DNA of 64,000 nucleotides from an uncultured Bacteroidales bacterium. Lineage in GTDB: Bacteria; Bacteroidota; Bacteroidia; Bacteroidales; P3. Made by a program: the position numbers and the translations under genes. Shown here one piece after another: positions 43,083 through 51,171 of this stretch (position 1 is the stretch's first letter; the number at the start of each line of letters is the position of its first letter). The notes beneath the pieces are model-generated. The model was given only the letters and a program-made list of their open reading frames with translations. It did not search any database and was not told where the DNA came from. The stretch covers positions 1 to 64,000 of the forward strand of contig CAJOEN010000004.1 of the NCBI GenBank assembly GCA_905233475.1, given 5' to 3'.

Positions 43083-43214
43083 GCGAAAAATGTGTATTTT
43101 TGCACTGAAAATGGTGCGAAAAATGTGTAAAATTACGCCAAAAACCATGTGAAAAATGTGAAAAATCACCCTTGAAAAGGTGCTAAAAATGTGAAAATGC
43201 TATATGAAACGCAA
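43083..43214 (+). repeat. Four-unit, 33-bp tandem repeat forming promoter and leader of an ATPase gene
   Basis: AAAAATGTG recurs at 43086, 43119, 43152 and 43185, exactly every 33 bp, with related flanks. Unit 1 contains the -7 box TATTTTTG (43095-43102). Unit 4 runs over the start codon at 43204. Units 2-4 supply ATG codons, three of them followed at once by TGA, all in the frame of the gene. Confidence 0.75.
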
Positions 43215-44529
43215 GATTTACAGATATTTACAAGAGTGGAGAAAATCTCCCGACCGCAAGCCTCTTGTGGTTGGTGGTGCCCGACAGGTGGGAAAGACTT
43301 ATTCTATACGTCAGTTCGGACGCAGTTACAGGTCGTTTGTCGAAATTAACTTTATTACTCAACCTGCTTTCAAACAGATATTTAACGAGGGCTACGACAC
43401 CGATTCGGTAGTGAAACAGATTACCTTTTTGCGTCCCGACGTGAAGTTTGTCCCTGGTAATACGCTCATTTTTTTCGACGAGTTGCAGGAGTATCCCGAT
43501 TGTGCCACATCGCTGAAATTTTTCAAGGAGGACGGTCGATACGATGTGATTTGCTCCGGCTCCATGATGGGATTGAATTACAGCGACATAACTTCCAACA
43601 GCGTAGGCTACAAGAGTGATGTCATGATGTACTCACTCGACTTTGAAGAATTCCTGTGGGCGCGAGGCTTTGGCGATGATGTGGTGGAGAGTATGCTGGC
43701 ACACATGAATTCCCTTCAACCCTTTAGCGATCTGGAGATGCAACGGTTCGACTCGCTTTTTCTCGACTATGTTGCCACAGGCGGAATGCCTGAAGTAGTG
43801 GCACATTTCGTTAAAAACGGCAACTTCGGGAATGTCCTTGCTATGCAGAAACAGTTGCTGGAAGACTATGAGGAGGATATTGTGAAATACGCCACAGGCT
43901 TGGACAAAGCCAAAATACGCAATGTGTACCGCAACATCCCAGTTTTCCTTGCCAAAGAAAACAAGAAGTTTCAAATAACCAAAGTTTCCCCACACGCCCG
44001 TAGCCGTGAATATGTAGGGTGTGTGGACTGGCTGCAAGACGCAGGAATTGTCAATGTGTGCCACTGTCTGCACCAGCCGGAATTGCCTATGAAAGGCAAC
44101 TACGACGAAACCAAATACAAACTCTATTACCACGACAACGGCTTGCTAATGGCCGCTCTCGACGATGAATCGAGCACCGACCTGCGCGAAAACCGAAATC
44201 TGGGTGTTTACAAAGGTGCCGTGTATGAAAATATCGTTTCCGAGGCTCTTGCAAAACAAGGATATGGCTTGTATTATTACAACCGCGAGGACGGACGGCT
44301 GGAGATGGATTTCTTTGTCCGCGACAACGAATCGTTGATTCCTGTGGAAGTAAAAGCCACCGATGGCGCCACAGTCTCGCTGAACAACCTGATTAAAAGC
44401 GAAAACTATCCCGATATAAAATATGGGATAAAACTTTGTCGTAAAAACATAGGTTTCAACGGGATTTTCTACACATTCCCTTATTTCTGTGCATTTCTTA
44501 TAGGACGGTGGCTAAAGAGGAAACGTTAG
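43204..44529 (+). CDS. P-loop ATPase of the AAA_14/DUF4143 type (third of three)
   Basis: The 441-residue protein has Walker A VVGGARQVGKTYSIRQFG near residue 21, Walker B TLIFFDELQEYPDC near 90, sensor VICSGSMMGLN, and a C-terminal DUF4143 domain ending in EMDFFVRDNE...PVEVKATDGA, a PD-(D/E)XK-like D...ExK pattern. It is a cousin of the gene at 38963 but quite different in sequence. It lies inside a pair of 46-bp repeats and behind a 33-bp-periodic leader, so it looks like an inserted unit. Confidence 0.88.
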   Translation: MKRKIYRYLQEWRKSPDRKPLVVGGARQVGKTYSIRQFGRSYRSFVEINFITQPAFKQIFNEGYDTDSVVKQITFLRPDVKFVPGNTLIFFDELQEYPDCATSLKFFKEDGRYDVICSGSMMGLNYSDITSNSVGYKSDVMMYSLDFEEFLWARGFGDDVVESMLAHMNSLQPFSDLEMQRFDSLFLDYVATGGMPEVVAHFVKNGNFGNVLAMQKQLLEDYEEDIVKYATGLDKAKIRNVYRNIPVFLAKENKKFQITKVSPHARSREYVGCVDWLQDAGIVNVCHCLHQPELPMKGNYDETKYKLYYHDNGLLMAALDDESSTDLRENRNLGVYKGAVYENIVSEALAKQGYGLYYYNREDGRLEMDFFVRDNESLIPVEVKATDGATVSLNNLIKSENYPDIKYGIKLCRKNIGFNGIFYTFPYFCAFLIGRWLKRKR

Positions 44530-44541
44530 TGAAGCCCCCCT

Positions 44542-45837
44542 CTACCTCTTCACAAACACCTGCGAGTGGTGGCGGCCGTCGCCGGTGGCGATAAGCATCA
44601 CGTAGGTGCCTGAGGGCAGTATTGCCACGGGTATGCTGCAACGGCGCTCCTGAGTGTTCACACATCGCATCACCCTGCCGTTTTGCGAGACAACGGAGAT
44701 AGTGTACCATGTGCCTTCGCTGTTGTCGGCAATATCCACATTAACAGTGTTTTCCGCAGGGTTGGGACTCAGCGTCACCGCCAAGGGCTTGTATTCCGGC
44801 GCTTCTATGCCCACGCTCGGAGTGGCGTCCACTGCCAGTTTCATCACTATAGGCAGGTGGTCGGAGTTGTTGTAAAGGGCGTTGAGAACGGCGGCGGGCA
44901 CTGAGGTGTTGCCGTCGGCGATGATGGATTTGTTGTAGTGGTTGCCGTCGTTGCCGAGGGTTTTATAGCTGCCTTCCACATAACCGAGTCCGGCCGAGTG
45001 GTCTTTGATATTGCGGTTGAAAAGGATATAGTCGAAACGGTCGTCGAGGCCGCCAGTGGAGGCGCATCCCGAGCCGCCGCCCCCGCGTGTGGACTGTGTG
45101 TGGCAGGCCGCAAAGGCGGTATTGCTGTTCCAGCTGCCCAGCTGGTTGATGGGGTCGTAGAAACGTATCAGGCTGTCGCTGTGGTTGATAAATGCTTGGA
45201 AAGCCAATTCGGTGTGGGTGTAAACGTTGAAATCGCCCATCACCATGAAATTCTGTTCGCCGAGACTGTCGTAGTCCTCAATCCACGACATCAGGTTTTC
45301 GGCCATAATGCCGCGGTCCTCGTCGTTGCCCTCGTAGGAGCCGGCCTTGAGGTGGACAAGCACGCAGTGGAAAAACACCGTGTCGCCCCATTGCAGGTCG
45401 GGACTGAGGTAGTACATCTTGTACACCGTGGCGTCGCGGATGTAGTTCTGAGCCACGTAGCGGGCGGCGCACTCCACCTTGCGCGAGTCGTAGTACAGGG
45501 CGTTCATCAGGTAGGTGTTGGTGGTATTGGTAACGGGTGCCAGCTTGTAGTAGTTTATTCCATTGACATTCATCACGTTATGCAGCAGAGAGTCGTGCAT
45601 CACGGGCTGGCGGTTCATCTCGTTAACCGTAAAGATGGTGGGTTTTACGTAGTCGAAAATGGTTTTGGTCCAATTGTTTTTGTCGGTAACCTTGTTGGAA
45701 TCGTCGGGGCAATAAGAAGTTACGTTGCCGTAGTTGAGCAGGTTGTATTGCAAAAAAGTGATGGTATCCTTGTCCTGTGCGATGGTTTTAAGCAAAATAC
45801 CGATGCAGAATGTCGCAAAAAGGATATTTTTTTTCAT
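44542..45837 (-). CDS. Secreted endonuclease/exonuclease/phosphatase-family protein with sorting-tail domain
   Basis: The 431-residue protein has a signal peptide (FATFCIGILLKTIAQ), then an EEP-fold catalytic domain with QYNLLNYGN, VNEMNRQP, MVMGDFNVYTHTE and NNSDHLPIVMKL, which supply the Asn, Glu, Asp-Asn and Asp-His catalytic residues. The last 80 residues (LSPNPAENTVNVDI ... GDGRHHSQVFVKR) match a type IX secretion sorting domain. It is probably an extracellular DNase or phosphodiesterase. Overlaps the PAP2 gene by 4 nt. Confidence 0.82.
   Translation of the reverse strand: MKKNILFATFCIGILLKTIAQDKDTITFLQYNLLNYGNVTSYCPDDSNKVTDKNNWTKTIFDYVKPTIFTVNEMNRQPVMHDSLLHNVMNVNGINYYKLAPVTNTTNTYLMNALYYDSRKVECAARYVAQNYIRDATVYKMYYLSPDLQWGDTVFFHCVLVHLKAGSYEGNDEDRGIMAENLMSWIEDYDSLGEQNFMVMGDFNVYTHTELAFQAFINHSDSLIRFYDPINQLGSWNSNTAFAACHTQSTRGGGGSGCASTGGLDDRFDYILFNRNIKDHSAGLGYVEGSYKTLGNDGNHYNKSIIADGNTSVPAAVLNALYNNSDHLPIVMKLAVDATPSVGIEAPEYKPLAVTLSPNPAENTVNVDIADNSEGTWYTISVVSQNGRVMRCVNTQERRCSIPVAILPSGTYVMLIATGDGRHHSQVFVKR
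44543..44588 (-). repeat. Right copy of the 46-bp exact direct repeat
   Basis: This is the 3' end of the secreted nuclease gene; an identical copy lies at 42903-42948. The two are in direct orientation 1640 bp apart. Confidence 0.85.
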
Positions 45838-46427
45838 AATTTATGCTCGGCAGTCACTTTATTATACGAAACCTTTGTAAAAACATAATTTACAATAAGA
45901 TAAACCAAACATCCCAACAGTAACCCCAACAAGGCACCACAAATTATGTCGCCCGGGTAGTGTTTGCCAAGATATGGACGGCTGTAGCTTGTAAGGATAG
46001 CCCATGTAAAGGCAATATAAGGTATAGCTTTGATTTTCATCTTTTTACCGCACCAAAGTGTAAGAAAAATTGCCAATGCAAAGCTGTTGGCTGCGTGCGA
46101 CGAGACGAAACCGTACTGACCGCCACAACCCATGCCGAAAATCATACGCACGTCGGGCAGGGCGTGGCACGGACGCAGCCGTTGGAACACGTCCTTGAAA
46201 CAGAGCACCGAAATACGGTCGGCAAGGAGGAAACAGAGGGCAATGCCCAAAAGAACCGCCCACCACATTTTCTTGTCCTTGGCCACAGCCCACACAAAAA
46301 TCGCCACAAGCACCAACACCCACATCCAGTGGTGTGTGAAAGTGTATAGTACATAGTCGGCCAGCGTGCAGTGGTGCTGGTTTATCCAGTAAAAAACCTC
46401 GGTATCGAGGGCGTTAATCTTCTCCAT
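45834..46427 (-). CDS. PAP2-family membrane phosphatase
   Basis: The 197-residue protein has about five or six membrane helices and the acid-phosphatase motifs [11 protein letters not shown] (KxxxxxxRP), [12 protein letters not shown] (SSH) and [14 protein letters not shown] (SRxxxxxHxxxD). Such enzymes recycle undecaprenyl pyrophosphate or dephosphorylate lipid phosphates. It overlaps obgE by 14 nt upstream and the nuclease gene by 4 nt downstream, so the three are co-transcribed. Confidence 0.88.
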   Translation of the reverse strand: MEKINALDTEVFYWINQHHCTLADYVLYTFTHHWMWVLVLVAIFVWAVAKDKKMWWAVLLGIALCFLLADRISVLCFKDVFQRLRPCHALPDVRMIFGMGCGGQYGFVSSHAANSFALAIFLTLWCGKKMKIKAIPYIAFTWAILTSYSRPYLGKHYPGDIICGALLGLLLGCLVYLIVNYVFTKVSYNKVTAEHKL

Positions 46428-47421
46428 CGGCGGTAGTGTTTAGTTTTTTCCAAAGAATGTCCTTCAACTCCATAATATTTTTTCCCGTCACTGAGCTTAT
46501 CATCACACTTTCGATATTGCTGGGCAATGTCTTTTTCAACTGTTTCAACATTTCATCATCCATAATATCGCATTTGGTGATGGCCAGAACACGTTGTTTG
46601 TCAAGAAGTTCGGCATTGTACTGTTTCAGTTCGTTGAGAAGAATTTTGTATTCCGCTTTGATGTCGTCGCAGTCGCAGGGAATCATAAACAGCAGTATGG
46701 AGTTACGCTCAATGTGTCGCAAAAACCTGATGCCCAGTCCCTTGCCTTGCGATGCCCCTTCGATGATGCCCGGAATGTCGGACATTACGAAAGATTTGTC
46801 GTCGCGGTAACGCACAATACCGAGGTTTGGCACGAGGGTGGTGAAAGGGTAGTCGGCAATTTCGGGCTTTGCCGCCGACACCACGGACAGCAGAGTGGAC
46901 TTGCCAGCGTTGGGGAATCCCACCAGACCCACGTCGGCGAGGATTTTCAGCTCTATTATCACCCAACGTTCCACGCCCGGCTCGCCGGGTTGAGCGTAGC
47001 GCGGGGTGCGGTTGGTAGGCGATTTGAAATGGTCGTTGCCCAAGCCGCCGCGACCGCCCTCGGCGATGATGGCCTGCTGGCCGTCCTCGATAATTTCGCA
47101 AATCTGTTCGCCCGTCTCCGCGTCGCGAGCTATGGTGCCGAGGGGCACGTCGAGAATCACGTCCTCGCCCTGCGCACCGGTGCAGAGGTTCTGTCCGCCT
47201 GCCACGCCGTTTTTGGCTATCACGTGCTTGGTGTATTTCAGGTGGAGCAGAGTCCACAGCTGAGTGTTGCCACGCAGGATGATGTGTCCTCCGCGACCGC
47301 CGTCGCCGCCGTCGGGACCCGCCTTGGCGTTGTATTTCACACGCAGCAGGTGCGCCGAGCCGGCACCGCCCTTGCCCGAGCGACAACAGATTTTTACGTA
47401 ATCGACAAAGTTGGATGTCAT
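46414..47421 (-). CDS. obgE: Obg-family GTPase
   Basis: The 335-residue protein has the glycine-rich Obg domain ([15 protein letters not shown], then [15 protein letters not shown], about 1-158) and a GTPase domain with G1 [11 protein letters not shown] near 168, G3 [10 protein letters not shown] near 214 and G4 TKCD near 285. The C-terminal OCT domain is short or absent. Obg acts in late assembly of the 50S ribosomal subunit and stress response. The gene lies downstream of adk. Confidence 0.96.
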   Translation of the reverse strand: MTSNFVDYVKICCRSGKGGAGSAHLLRVKYNAKAGPDGGDGGRGGHIILRGNTQLWTLLHLKYTKHVIAKNGVAGGQNLCTGAQGEDVILDVPLGTIARDAETGEQICEIIEDGQQAIIAEGGRGGLGNDHFKSPTNRTPRYAQPGEPGVERWVIIELKILADVGLVGFPNAGKSTLLSVVSAAKPEIADYPFTTLVPNLGIVRYRDDKSFVMSDIPGIIEGASQGKGLGIRFLRHIERNSILLFMIPCDCDDIKAEYKILLNELKQYNAELLDKQRVLAITKCDIMDDEMLKQLKKTLPSNIESVMISSVTGKNIMELKDILWKKLNTTADGED

Positions 47422-47457
47422 GAATCTTTTTTGCTTCTTGTTTTATTTGTTTTTCTA

Positions 47458-47600
47458 TTCGCCTTCGGCGAAAGAAATCTTATAATGCATGTTATGTTCT
47501 ATAACATATTCTCCTGCTCGCTGGCGCTCGCGAAATCTTGGAAATCCTTTCCGCTTTCAGCGGAAAAGTTTGTTTAGATTTTATAGATTTCTGCCCGCAG
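47458..47600. repeat. Cluster of short palindromes between obgE and adk
   Basis: In 143 bp there are four perfect hairpins: TTCGCC/GGCGAA (47458-47472), ATGTTAT/ATAACAT (47489-47507), TTTCCGCT/AGCGGAAA (47548-47566) and CTGC/GCAG (47591-47600), plus two GCTCGC words, joined by GAAATCTT and AGATTT words. They lie between two genes read in the same direction. Similar pieces occur at 24640-24744. Confidence 0.7.
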
Positions 47601-47626
47601 GGCTAGGAGCCTTTCAACTTTCAATT

Positions 47627-48199
47627 TTAAACTATCTTTGCGTCTACTTCGCGCATTATGTTCTGCGATATTTCCTGAATGTCGCCGAAACCGTTCACGG
47701 CCACGTAGAGGCCTTTTTGTTTGTAGTAGTCGGCCACGGGCAGGGTTTTGTTCTCGTATTCGCGCAGACGGTTTTTGATGGTTTCCTCGTTGTCGTCGGA
47801 GCGGCCAGAAACCTTGGCGCGTTCCAGCATACGGCGCACCAGTTCTTCGCGGGGCACGTCGAGGCTTATCATGCACAGCAGGTTGGTGCCGTATTTGGCA
47901 AGGAGTTTGTCCAAAGTCTCGGCCTGTGCCACATTACGTGGGAAGCCGTCGAAAAGCACGCCCTTGCGGGTGTTGCCGGCAATAATTTTGTCTATCATCT
48001 CCACCACAATTTCGTCCGACACCAGCTGTCCGGCGTCCATAATATCTTTTATGCGCATGCCCAGCTCTGTGCCGTCGGCAATTTCCTTGCGCAGGGCTTC
48101 GCCTGTGGACACGTATGTAAGGTCGTATTTCTCTACCAGCATTTTGGACTGGGTTCCTTTTCCGGCTCCCGGAGCCCCGAATAAAGCTATGTTTATCAT
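47627..48199 (-). CDS. adk: Adenylate kinase
   Basis: The 190-residue short-form enzyme has the P-loop LFGAPGAGKGTQSKML at its start, the AMP-binding segment YVSTGEALRKEI, and FDGFPRNVAQAETLD. It catalyses ATP + AMP to 2 ADP. ATG 48199 is fixed by the family N-terminus (MINIALFGAPG); an upstream extension to 48316 crosses the promoter (TACTTTTG on the minus strand, 48235-48242). Confidence 0.96.
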   Translation of the reverse strand: MINIALFGAPGAGKGTQSKMLVEKYDLTYVSTGEALRKEIADGTELGMRIKDIMDAGQLVSDEIVVEMIDKIIAGNTRKGVLFDGFPRNVAQAETLDKLLAKYGTNLLCMISLDVPREELVRRMLERAKVSGRSDDNEETIKNRLREYENKTLPVADYYKQKGLYVAVNGFGDIQEISQNIMREVDAKIV

Positions 48200-48234
48200 G
48201 TTTAAATATCTTTTATTAGTAATATATTTTTTTG

Positions 48235-48242
48235 CAAAAGTA
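48235..48242 (-). promoter_or_regulatory. Promoter -7 box of adk
   Basis: Minus-strand TACTTTTG, 36 bp upstream of the adk start, within an AT-rich spacer shared with the divergent patatin gene. Confidence 0.5.
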
Positions 48243-48364
48243 CGATTTTTTTTGCAAAACAGACACTGATTTTTTGCATATAATAACGATTCTGCAAGCA
48301 TCCGTGATAATAACAAGCGTAAATTGACGTTTTATAAGCCGTTACAGATTAAAAACAGACATTT

Positions 48365-49273
48365 ATGCCAACAAAAAAATACAAATTGGGGTTTGCTTTT
48401 GGCGGCGGCGGCGCCAAAGCCGCGGCTCACTGCGGAGCACTGCAGGCCATGAAAGAATACGGACTTGAACCCGATATAGTGTCGGGAACGAGTGCCGGCG
48501 CCCTTGTAGCCACGCTTTACTCTGTGGGCTACACTCCAGTGCAAATGGTAGAACTGTTCGAAGGGCTGAACTTTTTTAAGGACATAGTGACGCCGGCTGT
48601 TCCAAAAGGCGGTTTTTTCGATTCCAAACCACTTGTTGAGTATATCCGGAAACTTGTCCCCTACTCCAAAATCGAAGATTTGCCGATACCCACCAATATT
48701 GTAGCTTCCGACATGGAACACGGCATTGCCAAGGTATTTGCCAAAGGCGAAATAGCCTCCCGTGTGGTGGCTTCGTGCTCAATACCCGTCATTTTCCGTC
48801 CCATGCTGATAAACGGAGTTCATTATATCGATGGCGGTACCCTGCAAAACCTACCTGTGCCAGCAATACGGCAAAAATGCGAAAAAGTCATAGCTTTCAA
48901 CCTTATAAACCTTATCGACGAAGAGAAATACAAGGACAACATTATTTCCGTAGCTTATCGCTCTTTTTCCATGATGTTCATGTCCAATATTATAACCGAC
49001 GCAAAACAGGCGGATTTGTTTGTAGAATTAGACACAAAGGGCTGTTCGTTTTTTGACATGTCGAAACTCGAAGAACTGTTTTTCAGAGGTTACCAAAACA
49101 CCATTAACACGCTTGAAACCAACGGATACACTCGCCTACACGAGCCAGAGAAAATTGTTTTCAAAAAAAGCAATAAATCCAAAAGTGCAAAAATGAAACG
49201 CGACCATAGCGTAAGAGACACCATAAAAGAACGTGTGGGCACAATAAGCGGCAATATGCTCAAGAAAGAATAG
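48365..49273 (+). CDS. Patatin-like phospholipase
   Basis: The 302-residue protein has the oxyanion loop LGFAFGGGGAKAAAHCGAL at its start, the nucleophile elbow VSGTSAGALVA (Ser near residue 43) and the catalytic Asp in YIDGGTLQNLP near 158. Together they form the Ser-Asp dyad of patatins. No signal peptide is seen, so it likely hydrolyses membrane lipids from the cytoplasmic side. The 3' spacer (49274-49430) holds nothing recognisable. Confidence 0.9.
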   Translation: MPTKKYKLGFAFGGGGAKAAAHCGALQAMKEYGLEPDIVSGTSAGALVATLYSVGYTPVQMVELFEGLNFFKDIVTPAVPKGGFFDSKPLVEYIRKLVPYSKIEDLPIPTNIVASDMEHGIAKVFAKGEIASRVVASCSIPVIFRPMLINGVHYIDGGTLQNLPVPAIRQKCEKVIAFNLINLIDEEKYKDNIISVAYRSFSMMFMSNIITDAKQADLFVELDTKGCSFFDMSKLEELFFRGYQNTINTLETNGYTRLHEPEKIVFKKSNKSKSAKMKRDHSVRDTIKERVGTISGNMLKKE

Positions 49274-49432
49274 CAAAACGCACATTAAAATAACTTTTTT
49301 CCTCTTCCCGCTGACGGATTTTAAAGATTATCGCAGTATTATTTTCCTACACAAAGATGTATATCAAACTATAAATCACAACATTACCTCTCACAACATC
49401 ATTCATGAATAGGTGCATTCGGAAATTTTGTG

Positions 49433-49440
49433 TACTTTTG
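49433..49440 (+). promoter_or_regulatory. Promoter -7 box of the RNase P RNA gene
   Basis: TACTTTTG ends 5 bp before the predicted 5' end of the RNA, the right distance for a direct transcription start. Confidence 0.65.
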
Positions 49441-49445
49441 CATAC

Positions 49446-49835
49446 GGAAAAGCCTCGGTTGTTCTATCGCCGGTCGGGAATATCCGACGGGAGGAAAGTC
49501 CGGGCAACACAGGGTCCCATACTTCTTAACAGGAAGGTGTTCCGAAAGGGGCAACAGACAGTGCCACAGAAAATATACCGCCTGCGCAAACACGGTGCCA
49601 ATCCGGAGCAGGTAAGGGTGAAAACGCGAGGCAAGAGCTCACGACACATTGCAGTGATGTATGTGCTGGCAAACCTTATGGGTTGAAAGACCAAATATAC
49701 CGGCAGTCAAGGGCTGACCCGTCCGTTGCCGGGGGGTAGGTCGATTGAGACGGGGGGCGACCTCCGCCCTAGATAAATGATAGAAGCGTTATTTTAGAAC
49801 GGCACAGAACCCGGCTTACAGACCAAGGCTTTTCC
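49446..49835 (+). ncRNA. rnpB: RNase P RNA (bacterial type A)
   Basis: The 390-nt RNA has a 10-bp closing P1 helix (GGAAAAGCCT at 49446 with AGGCTTTTCC at 49826). It also has the universally conserved 5' block GAGGAAAGTCCGGGC (49491-49505), the 3' block CAGAACCCGGCTTACAG, and internal GGGTGAAA and GGCAAG elements. It is the catalytic part of RNase P, which matures tRNA 5' ends. Open frames across it are spurious. Confidence 0.95.
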
Positions 49836-49866
49836 TTTGTTTTACTGTACTACAGACGTTTCAACC

Positions 49867-51165
49867 TTATATTTCCCAGAAATTCCTATACTGTGGCAGA
49901 CGTTCTTGGTAAACAATGCGGTACAAATTATACAACAGCATGTAATCCAACATGTTAAAATCACCCGTTGCCGATTTGTGCCACGGACAGAAAAGCGAAA
50001 GTGTGTGCCAAGGAGCGTCGGTACGTTCAATACTGTCATTCAGCGTATAAGTACACGCGCCATATTCCGGCGCTGTGTTGAGAAAATCGAGGTAAATGTC
50101 GGATGGCTGTGCTTTGTCGCCTCTGTAGCCGTACAAGACCACATTTGCAAGCGGCAGGTGCGGGAACAGCATCGGCTGTTGCAGGTCGGGACGGCGCTGT
50201 GCAAGAGTTTGACATTTGTCGATAAGCCAGTCGTAACAATATTTGCTGCCGCGTCCGGGATCGTTAATAACTGTTGAAAGCACCATTATACCGTACCAGC
50301 GGAAATTGCCCTCCTTTGCAAGGAATACGTTGTTCTGTACCACATTCCATATAAATTTCCAATAGGAACTTTCCGAACGGTCGAAATCCATATCCTCGCC
50401 GCATAGCAATAATCCTGCGCGTGCATGGGCGTACTTAAGCCATTTTATGTCGCCCGCGATTTGGGCGACATCACCGTTCACCGGATTTATTATTTCCCAC
50501 CGTTTCTTGCCTTTGGCTGTGGTGTTCTGCATACCGGTTACCATGCGTTTGACAATATCTCTCACCTCGTTGCACAAAGTGGTGTCGTCCACAAGTCTGA
50601 GCGTAAGCGCAAAACCGAGATAGCTACTCCAAGCCTGATCTTGCGACGGGGTGTTTGATGTTCCAGACCTGCCGCAGTTACTGTAGTCGCCACTAATAGT
50701 CTGAATATTAGGAAAATGTGGCAAAAGGTTGTAATCAACGTCATCGCGGATATAAAAACCGTTCAGCTTGGAGAAAGTATCACATCCCCAGCAATGTTCG
50801 GCCTCCAAGTCAAGACGGTTGTAGGTATGTATGGCCTGTCGCAGTTCGTTGAGGGTGCTTACTGTGCTTTCGCCGTTGAGTTGTTTCAAATAATATTCTG
50901 TTGCCAAGACAGCCACATAATGTCCCTGCCACCATGTAGCGTCGGCCCAATAGCCAATTGTTTGTCCATTTACCGTATAGCGGCGTTCCATTGGCAGGTG
51001 CGAGCCTTTTACACTTGCGTCGCCGGAATAGTACATCATTTCGTATTTTAGGCGTATGCGGAACAGGTCATATTTTTCCTGATTTTCCTCCGGCGTCTGT
51101 GCTCTGACACATGGCAATGCAAAAATCAGTAGTGTACAAAATGTGATAGCGATTTTTTTTTTCAT
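49867..51165 (-). CDS. Secreted protein of unknown function
   Basis: The 432-residue protein has a signal peptide (FCTLLIFALPCVRAQ). The mature part is rich in Trp and Tyr (YWADATWWQGHYVAV, WSSYLGFALTLRL, WLKYAHARAGLLLCGED), spaced like an alpha/alpha-barrel of the kind found in carbohydrate-active enzymes. I cannot name a family. It ends LPQYRNFWEI without a sorting domain. It lies 6 bp downstream of the peptide ABC ATPase gene and is probably co-transcribed with it. Confidence 0.7.
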   Translation of the reverse strand: MKKKIAITFCTLLIFALPCVRAQTPEENQEKYDLFRIRLKYEMMYYSGDASVKGSHLPMERRYTVNGQTIGYWADATWWQGHYVAVLATEYYLKQLNGESTVSTLNELRQAIHTYNRLDLEAEHCWGCDTFSKLNGFYIRDDVDYNLLPHFPNIQTISGDYSNCGRSGTSNTPSQDQAWSSYLGFALTLRLVDDTTLCNEVRDIVKRMVTGMQNTTAKGKKRWEIINPVNGDVAQIAGDIKWLKYAHARAGLLLCGEDMDFDRSESSYWKFIWNVVQNNVFLAKEGNFRWYGIMVLSTVINDPGRGSKYCYDWLIDKCQTLAQRRPDLQQPMLFPHLPLANVVLYGYRGDKAQPSDIYLDFLNTAPEYGACTYTLNDSIERTDAPWHTLSLFCPWHKSATGDFNMLDYMLLYNLYRIVYQERLPQYRNFWEI

Positions 51166-51171
51166 AAAAAA

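Noticed and set aside
43083-43214. Possible CRISPR-like array with 33-bp period
   Set aside because: Only a 9-12-bp core is conserved, the array covers a promoter and a start codon, and there is no cas gene.
49430-49839. Short open frames in both strands
   Set aside because: The region is the RNase P RNA gene with all conserved blocks.
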